Counted from the stretch's first letter, positions 26,650 through 35,944 are shown. The stretch: DNA of 64,000 nucleotides from Curtobacterium sp. SGAir0471 (GCF_005490985.1 NZ_CP027869.1:2108001-2172000), one strand, 5' to 3'. Numbers and translations: made by a program. The notes: generated from the sequence alone by a model not told the origin.

Positions 26650-28836
26650 TCAGGGAGCGAGCACCCGGACGGCTTCGATCGCCTCACTCGTGGCCCGGAC
26701 CGCGTCGACGCTCCGGGCGTCCCGGGCACCACCGACGACGGCGTGCGGCACCCCGGCGGCGGCCAGGCCGGCGGCGAGCCCCGTCCCCGCCACGGCGCCG
26801 CCGCCGACCGTGTCCCCGTCCATCGTGTCCCCGTCCAGCACATCCGCGTCGACCGCTCCCCCGTCGACCGCCGACGAGCGCTCCTGTCCGGCGCACACGA
26901 CGACGTGGTCGGCCGGCACCGCGGTCTCCCGACCGTCCGCGTCCCGGATCCACAGCGTGCCCGGCTCGATGCGCAGGTACTCCTGGACGCCGCCGATCAT
27001 CCGCACGCCGGCGTCGCGGAGACGCCCGACAGCTACCCAGCGCGACGTGATGCCGATCCCCTCGCCGAACTTCCCGGACCGTCGGAGCACCGTGACGTCC
27101 GACCCGGGCCGGAGCGTCCGTGCTGCCGCCGGCCGCCGTTGCGGGAGGTCGCCGACCAGGTCGTCGGCGACGGTGACGTCCCAGCGCGCGGCGAACTCCG
27201 CGGCACGCACCGCCTCGTCGGGCGACTCGACCAGGAAGGCCGCGGTGTCGACACCGATGCCGCCGCCGCCGATCACCGCCACGGTGCCCGGCGGGACCCC
27301 GTCGCGCAGGGCGTCCTCGTAGGACACCACGTGCGGTAGCTCCGCACCCGGCACGGTGATCCGGCGTGGAACCACACCGGGTGCGAGCACCACGGCGTCG
27401 CTGTCGAGCAGGTCCGCCGTGGTGGCCGCACGACCGAGGTGCACCGTGGCCCCGCGCTCCTCGAGCTCGGTCCGGGCGGCCGCGACCGTCGCGGCGTAGT
27501 CCTCCTTCCCGGGGACGACCGCGGCGAGCGCGAACTGCCCGCCGAGCGAGTCCGAGGCCTCCCACAGCGTCACGTCGTGTCCCCGCCGCGCGGCGTCCAC
27601 CGCGGCAGCGAGCCCCGCGGGGCCACCGCCGACCACGTCGACCCGCCGCGGCACGGTCGTGGGACGCAGCGGCAGCGCGAGCTCACGCCCGGCCCGCGGG
27701 TTCACCAGGCAGGACACCGGCTGGCCGACGATCGAGTGGTCCAGACACGCCTGGTTGCAGCCGATGCACGTGTTCACGAGGTCGAAACGCCCTTCGAGCG
27801 ACCTGCGGACGATGTCCGGGTCGGCGAGGAACGGCCGGGCGAGGGCCACGGCGTCGACCTGCCGGTCGCGGAGCACCGCCTCGCCGTCCCGCAGGTCGGT
27901 CATCCGGTTCGACGCGATCACCTGCACCTCGGGGTGTGCGGACGCCCGGACCACGCCGGCGATCCGCTCGGCGTGGGCGAGCCAGGCACCGTGCGGCACC
28001 GAGGCCTGGACGGTCGGCGTGCGCGACTCGTGCCACCCGATGCCGACCGACACCGCGTCGAGACCGAGCGGCAGCAGGTCGTCCACGAGGGCGTCGACCT
28101 CGTCGTCGGTGGTCGACCCGGGCATGAGGTCGGCCCCGGACAGCCGGATCGTCACCGCGAGGTCGGGGACTGCCGCACGGACGGCACGGACGACCTCGAC
28201 CGCGAAGCGACGACGGCGCTCGGCGTCCCCACCCCACTCGTCGTCGCGCAGGTTCGTCAGCGGCGACTGGAACTGGTTGACCAGGTACCCCTCGGACGCC
28301 ATGATCTCCACGCCGTCGAAGCCGATCGCAGCGGCGGACCGAGCGGCCGCGGCGAAGTCGTCGATCGTGCGGCGCACCTCGGCGTCGGTGAGCGCGACGG
28401 GCTGCACCCCGCGTGCTGCCGCCCACGGCAGCGCACTGGGTGCCACGACGCGCTGCGGTCGCCCGTGCCGGTCGAGCATGCCGTTCGCCAGGGCGTAGCG
28501 GCCGGCGTGGAACAGCTGCGCGAGCACCGCTCCGCCCTCGTCGTGCACCGCGTCGACCGCGACCCGGAACCGCTCGTCCGCTCCCCCGACGCCGAACACC
28601 GCGAAGTCCGGGCCGCCGCGCGCCTCGTCGCTGACCGCGATCCCGCCGGTGACGATGCATCCGACCCCGCCCGCCGCGCGCTCGCGGTAGAACGCGGCCA
28701 TCGCGGCTCCGCCGTCGTCCAGGACCTCGAGCCCGGTGTGCATCGACCCCATCACCACCCGGTTCCGCAGGTGCAGCGGGCCGAGGGTCCACGGCGACGA
28801 GAGGACGGCGAGGTCGGAGACGGCAACGCTGCTCAT
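26650..28836 (-). CDS. 2,4-dienoyl-CoA reductase-like FMN/FAD/4Fe-4S oxidoreductase
   Basis: 728 residues with FadH architecture. The OYE-type TIM barrel (about 12-350) has the catalytic pair Tyr184 (ASEGYLVNQF) and His269 (GIGWHE). The 4Fe-4S cysteines are 357, 360, 364 and 376 (CIGCNQAC...SC). The FAD/NAD(P)H domain begins at VVGGGPAGLA (401-410), and a second GGGGIGVDTA nucleotide site follows. It could reduce 2,4-dienoyl-CoA in beta-oxidation of unsaturated fatty acids, or be a related enone or amine dehydrogenase. An Asp/Gly-rich insert (VDGGAVDADVLDGDTMDGDT) interrupts the C-terminal part. Start MSSVAVSD follows CAGAGT by six bases. The same frame stays open to 30015 but that is antisense to the next gene. 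Confidence 0.87.
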   Translation of the reverse strand: MSSVAVSDLAVLSSPWTLGPLHLRNRVVMGSMHTGLEVLDDGGAAMAAFYRERAAGGVGCIVTGGIAVSDEARGGPDFAVFGVGGADERFRVAVDAVHDEGGAVLAQLFHAGRYALANGMLDRHGRPQRVVAPSALPWAAARGVQPVALTDAEVRRTIDDFAAAARSAAAIGFDGVEIMASEGYLVNQFQSPLTNLRDDEWGGDAERRRRFAVEVVRAVRAAVPDLAVTIRLSGADLMPGSTTDDEVDALVDDLLPLGLDAVSVGIGWHESRTPTVQASVPHGAWLAHAERIAGVVRASAHPEVQVIASNRMTDLRDGEAVLRDRQVDAVALARPFLADPDIVRRSLEGRFDLVNTCIGCNQACLDHSIVGQPVSCLVNPRAGRELALPLRPTTVPRRVDVVGGGPAGLAAAVDAARRGHDVTLWEASDSLGGQFALAAVVPGKEDYAATVAAARTELEERGATVHLGRAATTADLLDSDAVVLAPGVVPRRITVPGAELPHVVSYEDALRDGVPPGTVAVIGGGGIGVDTAAFLVESPDEAVRAAEFAARWDVTVADDLVGDLPQRRPAAARTLRPGSDVTVLRRSGKFGEGIGITSRWVAVGRLRDAGVRMIGGVQEYLRIEPGTLWIRDADGRETAVPADHVVVCAGQERSSAVDGGAVDADVLDGDTMDGDTVGGGAVAGTGLAAGLAAAGVPHAVVGGARDARSVDAVRATSEAIEAVRVLAP

Positions 28837-28914
28837 GTGACCACTCTGCCGGACGACGTGCCCGGGACGGAGTTCCTTGTGCCGACCCTCCAAGCCGACG
28901 GGCAGGATGGCCCC

Positions 28915-30045
28915 ATGGACATCCGCTTCACCGAGTCCCGCCCGTCGACCATCGGCGTCGAGTGGGAGCTCCCGCTGGTCGACCGCGGCACCGGCGACCT
29001 CGCGCCCCGCGCCCCCGCCGTGATCGCCGCCGTGCAGGAACGGCTCGGTGACCACGACCGGGTGACCGAGGAGCTCCTGACGAACACGGTCGAGGTCGTC
29101 ACGGGTGTGCACGAGACGGTGGGCGGCGCGACGAACGAGCTCGCGGGCATCATCGGCGAGGTGATCGACGCCGCCGAGCCGCTCGACGCCCAGGTGATGT
29201 GCTCCGGCACCCACCCGTTCGCGCAGTGGGACCAGCAGGAGATCACGGCCGACAGCGAGCACTACACCACGCTGATCGACCGCACGCGCTGGTGGGGCCG
29301 GCAGATGCTCATCTGGGGCGTGCACGTGCACGTCGGCATCGACGACCGCGACAAGGCGGTACCGATCATGAACGCGATGCTCGCGTACGTGCCGCACCTG
29401 CAGGCGTTCACCGCGTCGAGTCCGTTCTGGGGCGGCACCGACACCGGGTACGCCTCCAACCGCGCGCTCATGTTCCAGCAGCTCCCCACCGGCGGCCTCC
29501 CGCCCGGCATCGACGACTGGCGTGGTTTCGAGACCGTCGTCGACGATCTGACGAAGACCGGGGTGATCGACGGCTTCAAGGACCTGCGCTGGGACATCCG
29601 CCCCTCGCCGGGTTGGGGCACGCTCGAGAACCGGGTGTCCGACGGCATCTCGACGCTGCACGAGGTCGGCGCCGTCACCGCGTTCGTCCAGTGCCTCGTC
29701 ACGGCGCTGTCCGACCGACTCGACCGCGGCGAGGACCTGCCGTCGATGCAGCCGTGGTTCATCCGCGAGAACAAGTGGCGTGCCGCCCGCTACGGCATGG
29801 AGGCGGAGATCATCACGAACGCCGCCGGTGACGAGCGCCTGGTCACCGACGAGGTGCACGACCTGGTCGGACGGCTCGATCCGATCGCGGAGCGTCTCGG
29901 GTGCCAGCAGGAGCTGCACCACCTCGACACGATGATCGCCGAGGGCGCCTCGTACCAGCGGCAGCTGCGGGTGGCGCAGGAGAACGGCGGGGACCTCCGC
30001 GCGGTGGTCCGCCACCTCGTCACCGAGCTGCGCGAGTCGCTCTAG
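28915..30045 (+). CDS. YbdK-type carboxylate-amine ligase (GCS2 family)
   Basis: 376 residues of the glutamate-cysteine ligase 2 family. The fold shows STIGVEWELPLVD, EELLTNTVEVVTGVHET, GTHPFAQWDQQEIT and HVHVGIDDRDKA. Members join glutamate to an amine in an ATP-dependent way; weak gamma-glutamylcysteine ligase activity is known for E. coli YbdK. Actinobacteria normally make mycothiol, so the physiological product here is unclear. Divergent from the dienoyl-reductase-like gene; CAGGAT lies six bases before the ATG. Confidence 0.88.
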   Translation: MDIRFTESRPSTIGVEWELPLVDRGTGDLAPRAPAVIAAVQERLGDHDRVTEELLTNTVEVVTGVHETVGGATNELAGIIGEVIDAAEPLDAQVMCSGTHPFAQWDQQEITADSEHYTTLIDRTRWWGRQMLIWGVHVHVGIDDRDKAVPIMNAMLAYVPHLQAFTASSPFWGGTDTGYASNRALMFQQLPTGGLPPGIDDWRGFETVVDDLTKTGVIDGFKDLRWDIRPSPGWGTLENRVSDGISTLHEVGAVTAFVQCLVTALSDRLDRGEDLPSMQPWFIRENKWRAARYGMEAEIITNAAGDERLVTDEVHDLVGRLDPIAERLGCQQELHHLDTMIAEGASYQRQLRVAQENGGDLRAVVRHLVTELRESL

Positions 30046-30058
30046 ACGCGACCCCCGA

Positions 30059-30104
30059 ACGGACAGGAGGCCCGTGGCGGGATCGCCACGGGCCTCCTGT
30101 CCGT
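30059..30104. terminator. Palindrome between convergent ligase gene and ffh (family copy 4)
   Basis: 21-base perfect arms beginning ACGGACAGGAGGCCCGTGG with a GGAT loop; 14 bases from each flanking stop. Confidence 0.8.
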
Positions 30105-30117
30105 CGTCCGGTCGCGA

Positions 30118-31674
30118 CTAGCGACCCAGGAACTTCTGCAGACTGGCCAGCTCTTCCTCGGTCGGCGCCTTGCCGCCCTTGCCGCCGCCGAAGCCGAAGC
30201 CCGAGCCGGTCGGCGCCTGCTGCTGCGGCTGCGCCGCCGCACCCGATGCGAGCGCAGCGCGCTTGGCGGGGTTGCCGACCTTCTTCTTCTTCGCGCCGCC
30301 CTGCTGCTGCTTCTTCTTGCCGCCGTGCATCCCGGGGATGGGCCCCATGCCGGGCATCTGCGGGACGCCACCGCGCGCGACGGTCTTCATCATCTTGGCG
30401 GCCTGCTCGAAGCGGTTCACGAGAGCGTTGACCTCGGTCACCGTGGTGCCGGAGCCCTTCGCGATGCGGAGTCGACGGGAGCCGTTGAGGAGCTTCGGGA
30501 GCTCGCGCTCCTGCTTCGTCATCGACTGGATGATCGCCTCGGTCCGGACGATCTCGCTCTCGTCGAAGTTGTCGAGCGCCTCGCGCATGCCCTTCGCGCC
30601 GGGGAGCATGCCGAGCATGCCCTTGATCGAGCCGGCCTTGCGCAGCTGCTGCATCTGCGCGAGGAAGTCGTTCAGCGTGAAGGAGTCGGATGCGATCTTC
30701 TCGGCGACCTTGCGGGCCTCGTCCTCGTCGAACGCGGACTGCGCCTGCTCGATGAGCGACAGGATGTCGCCGAGGTCGAGGATGCGGCTCGCCATCCGGT
30801 CCGGGTGGAACGGCTCGAAGTCGTCGAGCCCTTCGCCGGTGGACGCGAACATGATCGGGCGACCGGTGACGCTGGCGACCGACAGGGCCGCACCACCGCG
30901 GGCGTCGCCGTCGAGCTTCGACAGCACGACGCCGGTGAAGTCGACGCCCTCCTGGAAGGCTCGCGCGGTCGCGACGGCGTCCTGACCGATCATCGCGTCG
31001 ATGACGAAGAGGACCTCGTCCGGGTCGACGGCCTTGCGGATGTTCGCCGCCTGCTTCATGAGCTCGGCGTCGACACCGAGACGACCGGCGGTGTCCACGA
31101 TGACGGTGTCGTACTGCTGGTCGACCGCGGCCTTGATCGCGTTCTTCGCCACCTTGACCGGGTCGCCGACGCCGTTGCCCGGCTCCGGCGCGAAGACGTG
31201 CACGCCGGCCTGCTCACCCACGACCTGGAGCTGCTGGACGGCGTTCGGCCGCTGGAGGTCCGCCGCGACGAGCATCGGGGTGTGGCCGTCCTTCTTGAGC
31301 CACTTGCCGAGCTTGCCCGCGAGCGTGGTCTTGCCGGCACCCTGGAGGCCGGCGAGCATGATCACCGTCGGCGGCCGCTTCGCGAACTCGAGGCGCCGCT
31401 GCTGCCCACCGAGGATGCCGACGAGTTCCTCGTTGACGATCTGGACGACCTGCTGCGCCGGGTTGAGCGCCTTGTTGACCTCGTCCGAGAGCGCGCGTTC
31501 CCGCACCGAGGCGGTGAAGGCCTTGACGACCTCGAGCGCGACGTCCGCGTCGAGCAGGGCCCGGCGGATCTCGCGGACGGTGCCGTCGACGTCGGACGGG
31601 GACAGACGACCCTTGCTCCGCAGGTTGCGGAAGGTCTCGGTCAGCCGATCGGAGAGTGAGCCGAATTGTGCCAT
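30118..31674 (-). CDS. ffh: Signal recognition particle protein (SRP54)
   Basis: 518 residues: N domain, GTPase G domain with LQGAGKTT, DTAGRLG and SKLDGDARGG, then the Met-rich M domain that holds 4.5S RNA and signal peptides. The C-terminus is extended by a Lys/Gln/Gly-rich tail (KKKQQQGG...FGFGGGKGGK). It targets membrane proteins to FtsY, which is encoded 2 kb away. TAGAAT lies nine bases before the ATG. Confidence 0.98.
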   Translation of the reverse strand: MAQFGSLSDRLTETFRNLRSKGRLSPSDVDGTVREIRRALLDADVALEVVKAFTASVRERALSDEVNKALNPAQQVVQIVNEELVGILGGQQRRLEFAKRPPTVIMLAGLQGAGKTTLAGKLGKWLKKDGHTPMLVAADLQRPNAVQQLQVVGEQAGVHVFAPEPGNGVGDPVKVAKNAIKAAVDQQYDTVIVDTAGRLGVDAELMKQAANIRKAVDPDEVLFVIDAMIGQDAVATARAFQEGVDFTGVVLSKLDGDARGGAALSVASVTGRPIMFASTGEGLDDFEPFHPDRMASRILDLGDILSLIEQAQSAFDEDEARKVAEKIASDSFTLNDFLAQMQQLRKAGSIKGMLGMLPGAKGMREALDNFDESEIVRTEAIIQSMTKQERELPKLLNGSRRLRIAKGSGTTVTEVNALVNRFEQAAKMMKTVARGGVPQMPGMGPIPGMHGGKKKQQQGGAKKKKVGNPAKRAALASGAAAQPQQQAPTGSGFGFGGGKGGKAPTEEELASLQKFLGR

Positions 31675-31683
31675 GGTCCGACG

Positions 31684-31689
31684 ATTCTA
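31684..31689 (-). promoter_or_regulatory. Candidate -10 (TAGAAT) for ffh
   Basis: Minus-strand TAGAAT ending nine bases before the ffh ATG; short or absent leader. Confidence 0.45.
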
Positions 31690-31732
31690 CAGGCCCACCT
31701 CCGACCACCTCGGACCGCCGATGGACGGGTTG

Positions 31733-31762
31733 TTGGACTGCGTCCAGGAACCGGGGTAGCGT
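31733..31762 (+). promoter_or_regulatory. lipBA promoter (TTGGAC - 18 - TAGCGT)
   Basis: TTGGAC at 31733-31738, an 18-base spacer and TAGCGT at 31757-31762. The -10 ends seven bases before the GTG at 31770, so the mRNA is probably leaderless. Confidence 0.5.
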
Positions 31763-31769
31763 GCTCGAC

Positions 31770-32459
31770 GTGCCGCAGCTCGAGATCATCCGCTGGCCCG
31801 GCCTCCTCGACTACGAGGAGGGCCTCGCCGTCCAGCGGGCCTACCACGCCGACGTCGTCGCCGGCCGCTCACCCGGCGTCGTCGTGCTGTGCGAGCACCC
31901 GGGCGTCTACACGGCCGGGCGCCGGACCGAGTCCACGGACCTGCCGACCGACGGGTCGCCCGTGGTCGACGTCGACCGTGGCGGGCGGATCACGTGGCAC
32001 GGTCCGGGACAGCTCGTGGCCTACCCGATCGTCCGGCTCGCCGACCCCCTCGACGTCGTCGCGTGGGTGCGTGACCTCGAGCAGGTCGTCCTCGACACGG
32101 CGGCCGCGGTGCAGGTGCGCGCGGAACGGGTCGCCGGCCGCAGCGGCGTCTGGGTGCCCCGACCGGGCGGTGGCCCGCACGACAAGGTGGGGGCGATCGG
32201 CCTGCACGTCGCCGAGCGCGTCTCGAGCCACGGCATCGCGATCAACTGCGACAACGACCTCGCCCCCTACGGCGCGATCGTGCCCTGCGGCATCGCCGAC
32301 GCGGGCGTCACCACCCTGAGCCGCGCGGCGGGCCGCCCCGTCACCGTCGACGAGGTCGCCGCCCTCGTCGGGCCACGCATCCAGCAGGCCGTCGACGGCA
32401 TGCACGCCGGCCGTCGGATCAGCGCCACCAGCACCACGCGACAGGAGGTCGCCGCATGA
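31770..32459 (+). CDS. lipB: Lipoyl(octanoyl) transferase
   Basis: Moves octanoyl from acyl carrier protein to lipoyl domains. 229 residues with the catalytic Cys173 ([13 protein letters not shown]) and Lys139 ([11 protein letters not shown]). [18 protein letters not shown] is the family signature. The GTG at 31770 is preferred because TAGCGT ends seven bases upstream; a GTG at 31761 would overlap that hexamer. Its stop overlaps the lipA ATG (ATGA). Confidence 0.94.
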   Translation: MPQLEIIRWPGLLDYEEGLAVQRAYHADVVAGRSPGVVVLCEHPGVYTAGRRTESTDLPTDGSPVVDVDRGGRITWHGPGQLVAYPIVRLADPLDVVAWVRDLEQVVLDTAAAVQVRAERVAGRSGVWVPRPGGGPHDKVGAIGLHVAERVSSHGIAINCDNDLAPYGAIVPCGIADAGVTTLSRAAGRPVTVDEVAALVGPRIQQAVDGMHAGRRISATSTTRQEVAA

Positions 32460-33439
32460 CCCTCGCCCCCGAAGGCCGCCGCATGCTCCGCGTCGAGGCC
32501 CGGAACGCCGAGACGCCCATCGAGACCAAGCCCGCGTGGATCAAGACCCGCGCGACGCAGGGGCCGGAGTTCCGCGACCTGTCCGCGCTGGTCCGGGACA
32601 AGCAGCTGCACACCGTCTGCCAGGAGGCCGGCTGCCCGAACATCTTCGAGTGCTGGGAGGACCGCGAGGCCACCTTCCTGATCGGCGGCTCGCAGTGCAC
32701 CCGCCGCTGCGACTTCTGCCAGATCGACACCGGCAAGCCCAGTCCGCTCGACCGCGGCGAACCCCGGCGCGTGGCGGACTCCGTCCTGTCGATGGGCCTG
32801 AAGTACGCGACCGTGACCGGGGTGGCGCGCGACGACCTCGACGACGGCGGCGCCTGGCTGTACGCGGAGACGATCCGGCAGATCCACGAGCACTCCCCCG
32901 GCACCGGTGTCGAGATCCTCGTGCCGGACTTCAACGGCCGCCCCGACCAGCTCGGGCAGGTGTTCGACGCCCGCCCGGAGGTCTTCGCGCACAACGTCGA
33001 GACCGTGCCGCGCATCTTCAAGCGCATCCGCCCCGCCTTCCGCTTCGAGCGCTCCCTCGATGTGATCACCCAGGGCCGTGACGCCGGACTCGTGACGAAG
33101 TCGAACCTCATCCTCGGGATGGGCGAGGAACGCCACGAGGTCGTCGACGCGCTCGAGCAGCTGCACGAGGCCGGCACCGACATCATCACGCTGACGCAGT
33201 ACCTCCGTCCGTCGCCGAGGCACCTGCCCGTCGCGCGCTGGGTGAGCCCTGCGGAGTTCGTCGACCTGCGCGAGATCGCCGAGGACATCGGGTTCTCCGG
33301 CGTGCTCGCCGGGCCGCTCGTCCGGTCGTCCTACCGGGCGGGACGGCTGTGGGCGCGAGCGACGGTCGCGCGCGGCGGCACGGTCCCGCCCCACCTCGCC
33401 CACCTGCTCGAGGCGACGCCGGGTCGCCAGGCCGTGTAG
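32456..33439 (+). CDS. lipA: Lipoyl synthase
   Basis: Radical-SAM enzyme that inserts two sulfurs into the octanoyl chain. 327 residues. The auxiliary cluster uses Cys55, Cys60 and Cys66 ([12 protein letters not shown]); the radical-SAM cluster uses Cys81, Cys85 and Cys88 (CTRRCDFC). The C-terminal RSSY motif (VRSSYRAG) that ligates the auxiliary cluster is present. Translationally coupled to lipB. Confidence 0.97.
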   Translation: MTLAPEGRRMLRVEARNAETPIETKPAWIKTRATQGPEFRDLSALVRDKQLHTVCQEAGCPNIFECWEDREATFLIGGSQCTRRCDFCQIDTGKPSPLDRGEPRRVADSVLSMGLKYATVTGVARDDLDDGGAWLYAETIRQIHEHSPGTGVEILVPDFNGRPDQLGQVFDARPEVFAHNVETVPRIFKRIRPAFRFERSLDVITQGRDAGLVTKSNLILGMGEERHEVVDALEQLHEAGTDIITLTQYLRPSPRHLPVARWVSPAEFVDLREIAEDIGFSGVLAGPLVRSSYRAGRLWARATVARGGTVPPHLAHLLEATPGRQAV

Positions 33440-33460
33440 CGCCGATCCGCCGACCCACAC

Positions 33461-33508
33461 AACGGACGGGAGGCCCGGTACCAGCTGGTACCGGGCCTCC
33501 CGTCCGTT
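33461..33508. terminator. Perfect 48-bp palindrome between convergent genes (family copy 5)
   Basis: Longest perfect member of the family; begins AACGGACGGGAGGCCCGG and is centred on AGCT. It lies between lipA and the small membrane protein gene. Confidence 0.8.
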
Positions 33509-33540
33509 CCGTGGTCACGTCGTGAAGTGACCGGCGGTCG

Positions 33541-33699
33541 CTACGCGCGACCGCGGATGCTCCGCAGCAGCCAGCCGATGACGGCCAGCAGGATGAGGAC
33601 GATGCCGACCCACAGCAGGAACTTCAGGGCACCGACGAAGATGCCGCTGAAGAGCAGGACGAGGCCGACGATGATCGCGATGATCAGCAGTGCAGGCAT
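33541..33699 (-). CDS. Small hydrophobic membrane protein (52 aa)
   Basis: 52 residues, starting MPALLIIAIIVGLVLLFSG and ending LLRSIRGRA. Two hydrophobic segments (about 3-25 and 28-45) and a basic tail suggest a small membrane hairpin with the C-terminus inside. The ATG has GGAG seven bases upstream, which supports real translation. No family is recognised with confidence. It stands alone between the lipBA terminator and ftsY. Confidence 0.72.
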   Translation of the reverse strand: MPALLIIAIIVGLVLLFSGIFVGALKFLLWVGIVLILLAVIGWLLRSIRGRA

Positions 33700-33822
33700 G
33701 TTGGGGCTCCATTCTCACGGGCAGGACGCCACACACGGTAGACCGACCACACAGCTGTCGCTCGGCCGTTCTCCAGGTTCGTACCCCGGGACCTGCCTCG
33801 CGTCAGCGGACCAGGTCCGACG

Positions 33823-34692
33823 TCAGCCGACGAGGTTCTGCACGAACACGTGCGGCGTGAAGCCGGTGAGGTCGTTGATGCCCTCGCCCTGACCGATGAG
33901 CTTGATCGGGATGCCCGTCTTCTCCTGCACGCTGAGCACGAAGCCGGCCTTCGCCGAACCGTCGAGCTTCGTGATCACGAGCCCGGTGACCCCGGCGCCC
34001 TCGATGAACGCCTGCGCCTGGGCGAGACCGTTCTGCCCGGTCGTGGCGTCGAGGACGAGCAGCACCTCGGCGATCTCGGTCTGCTTCTCGACGACGCGCT
34101 TGATCTTGCCGAGCTCGTCCATCAGCCCGGCCTTCGTGTGCAGGCGGCCGGCGGTGTCGATGACGACGATCTCGGTGCCGTCCCGCATGGCCTTCTCGAC
34201 CGTCTGGTACGCCACCGACGCGGGGTCCTGGCCGGGCTGCGCGGGTCGCACGACCTCGACCCCGGCGCGCTGCGCCCACGTCGCGACCTGCTCGACCGCC
34301 GCCGCACGGAAGGTGTCCGCCGCGCCCACGACGACGGTGCGGTCGTAGGTCTTGAGGAACTTCGCGAACTTGCCGATCGTCGTGGTCTTGCCGACACCGT
34401 TCACGCCGACGACGAGCACGACCGCCGGGCGGTTGCTGAGCTTCAGCGTGGTGTCGAGCTTCGACAGCCGTTCCTCGAGCACCTCGCGGAGCATGCGCTG
34501 CAGGTCGGCGGGGTCGGTCGTGCCGTAGCGGTCGACCCGGGCGTGCAGGTCCTCGATGATCTCGTCCGCGATGTCGGGGCCGAAATCCGCACCGATCAAC
34601 GCGGTCTCGAGGTCGTCCCACGTGGTCTCGTCGATGGTCTTCCGCTGGAACAGGCCGCGGAGACGGGAGGACAGTGACCAGGAACTCGCCAT
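33823..34692 (-). CDS. ftsY: Signal recognition particle receptor FtsY
   Basis: 289 residues comprising only the NG domains: N domain (about 1-85), then G-domain motifs GVNGVGKTTTIGK, DTAGRLHTK, TKLDGSAKAG and GQGEGINDL. The long acidic A domain found in E. coli is absent, as in many Gram-positives; membrane contact is then through the N-terminal helix. TAAGCT ends six bases before the ATG, so the mRNA is probably leaderless. Divergent from the TerC gene. Confidence 0.97.
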   Translation of the reverse strand: MASSWSLSSRLRGLFQRKTIDETTWDDLETALIGADFGPDIADEIIEDLHARVDRYGTTDPADLQRMLREVLEERLSKLDTTLKLSNRPAVVLVVGVNGVGKTTTIGKFAKFLKTYDRTVVVGAADTFRAAAVEQVATWAQRAGVEVVRPAQPGQDPASVAYQTVEKAMRDGTEIVVIDTAGRLHTKAGLMDELGKIKRVVEKQTEIAEVLLVLDATTGQNGLAQAQAFIEGAGVTGLVITKLDGSAKAGFVLSVQEKTGIPIKLIGQGEGINDLTGFTPHVFVQNLVG

Positions 34693-34698
34693 GCTCCC

Positions 34699-34704
34699 AG
34701 CTTA
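34699..34704 (-). promoter_or_regulatory. Candidate -10 (TAAGCT) for ftsY
   Basis: Minus-strand TAAGCT ending six bases before the ftsY ATG. Confidence 0.4.
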
Positions 34705-34732
34705 GGGCGCACCGAGTGGGAGCCGTGCCCGG

Positions 34733-34738
34733 TATCCT
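34733..34738 (+). promoter_or_regulatory. Candidate -10 (TATCCT) for the riboswitch-terC transcript
   Basis: TATCCT ends four bases before the first base of riboswitch helix P1 (34743), so the transcript would begin at or next to the aptamer 5' end. Confidence 0.5.
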
Positions 34739-34742
34739 CGGG

Positions 34743-34857
34743 TCCTGAAGGGGAGTACTCCCGCGCGGCGCACCCGTCAGTACGGTCTGGGACGATCCAG
34801 ACCCGGGACGCCGGTCGTGTCCGACCACCAGGTCGACACGGCGGAGGAGACCTTCAG
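34743..34857 (+). ncRNA. yybP-ykoY (Mn2+) riboswitch aptamer
   Basis: P1 is formed by CCTGAAGG (34743-34750) and CCTTCAGG (34850-34857), a perfect 8-bp helix. Inside it are the class hallmarks: GGGGAGTA straight after P1, CCGTCAGTACGG in the second arm, and GGAGACCTT at the return to P1. These two loops bind Mn2+ in known members. The element precedes a TerC-family gene, one of the classic partners of this riboswitch. Confidence 0.85.
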
Positions 34858-34899
34858 GCATCGGCGTACCCGCTCGGCGGGACGCCCCGAACCTGAAGG
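34850..34899 (+). promoter_or_regulatory. Riboswitch expression platform sequestering the terC ribosome site
   Basis: CCTGAAGG recurs at 34892-34899, where it contains the AAGGA ribosome site of the downstream gene. The P1 3' strand (34850-34857) can pair with either copy. Between them GCGT-A-CCCGC and GCGGGACGC form an inner helix with one bulge. Without Mn2+ this hairpin would hide the site; with P1 formed the site is free. Mechanism is inferred from sequence. Confidence 0.7.
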
Positions 34900-34905
34900 A
34901 AACAG

Positions 34906-35931
34906 ATGGACGTTCCTCTCTACGTCTGGCTCATCACCATCGCGGGCATCCTCGCGCTGCTGGTGTTCGACTTCTACTCGCACGTGCGCACGCCGCACGT
35001 CCCGCACATCAAGGAGTCCGCGTTCTGGTCGGCGTTCTACGTCGGGCTCGCGATCCTGTTCGGTGTCGGCATCCTGGTCTTCGGCGGCGGACAGGCCGGC
35101 GGTGAGTACTTCGCCGGGTGGTTGACCGAGAAGGCCCTGTCGGTCGACAACCTCTTCGTCTTCCTCATCATCATGACGACCTTCGCGGTACCGAAGGAGT
35201 TCCAGCAGAAGGTGCTCCTCGTCGGCGTCGCGATCGCCCTCGTCGCCCGCGGTGTCTTCATCGCGCTCGGCGTCACGATCATCGAGAACTTCTCGTGGGT
35301 CTTCTACCTGTTCGGCGCACTGCTGTTCTGGCTCGCCTGGTCGCAGGCGAAGGGCGGCGGGCACGACGACACCGAGGGCGATTCGAAGCTGATCCGCATC
35401 CTGCGCCGGGTCATCCCGACGACCGAGGACTACCACGGCGACAAGCTCACGGCCCGCGTCGACGGCAAGCGCCTGTTCACTCCGATGCTGCTCGTCATGG
35501 TCGCGATCGGTCTGACCGACGTGCTGTTCGCCCTCGACTCGATCCCCGCGATCTTCGGTCTGACCCAGGACGCCTTCATCGTGTTCACCGCGAACGCGTT
35601 CTCGCTCCTCGGTCTGCGCCAGCTCTACTTCCTCATCGCCGGACTGCTCGAGCGCCTCATCTACCTCGGTCAGGGCCTGGCGGTCATCCTCGCCTTCATC
35701 GGCGTGAAGCTCGTCTTCCACGCGATGCACGTCAACGAGGTGCCGTTCATCAACAACGGTGAGCCGATCCTCTGGGCCCCGGAGATCCCGATCTGGTTCT
35801 CGCTGAGCTTCATCGCGCTGACGATCGCCGTGGCCACCGCCGCGTCGCTCATCGTGTCGAAGAAGCGCCAGGAGCGGGGCCTGACCCCGACCGGCCAGCC
35901 GAAGGAGGCCGTGGAGGCCGACGCGAAGTAG
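34906..35931 (+). CDS. TerC-family membrane protein, probable manganese exporter
   Basis: 341 residues with about nine membrane helices. Conserved acidic motifs are in EKALSVDNLFVFLIIM and GLTDVLFALDSIPAIFGLT, the metal-binding helices of the TerC/Alx family. The central loop (about 150-185) is charged; the C-terminus is acidic. Alx and related TerC proteins export Mn2+ or supply it to secreted enzymes. The riboswitch upstream strongly supports a manganese role here. Monocistronic, with a palindrome after the stop. Confidence 0.93.
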   Translation: MDVPLYVWLITIAGILALLVFDFYSHVRTPHVPHIKESAFWSAFYVGLAILFGVGILVFGGGQAGGEYFAGWLTEKALSVDNLFVFLIIMTTFAVPKEFQQKVLLVGVAIALVARGVFIALGVTIIENFSWVFYLFGALLFWLAWSQAKGGGHDDTEGDSKLIRILRRVIPTTEDYHGDKLTARVDGKRLFTPMLLVMVAIGLTDVLFALDSIPAIFGLTQDAFIVFTANAFSLLGLRQLYFLIAGLLERLIYLGQGLAVILAFIGVKLVFHAMHVNEVPFINNGEPILWAPEIPIWFSLSFIALTIAVATAASLIVSKKRQERGLTPTGQPKEAVEADAK

Positions 35932-35944
35932 TCGCCACCACGTG

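Noticed and set aside
26780..26880. Minisatellite or frameshift in the dienoyl-reductase-like gene (GDTMDGDT region)
   Set aside because: The frame stays open with conserved sequence on both sides, so it is a low-complexity loop, not a break.
28837..30015. Very long minus-strand open frame (over 1100 codons) continuing upstream of the dienoyl-reductase-like gene
   Set aside because: It is antisense to the clearly coding YbdK-type ligase gene. In GC-rich DNA such frames lack stops by composition; the translation has no domain features.
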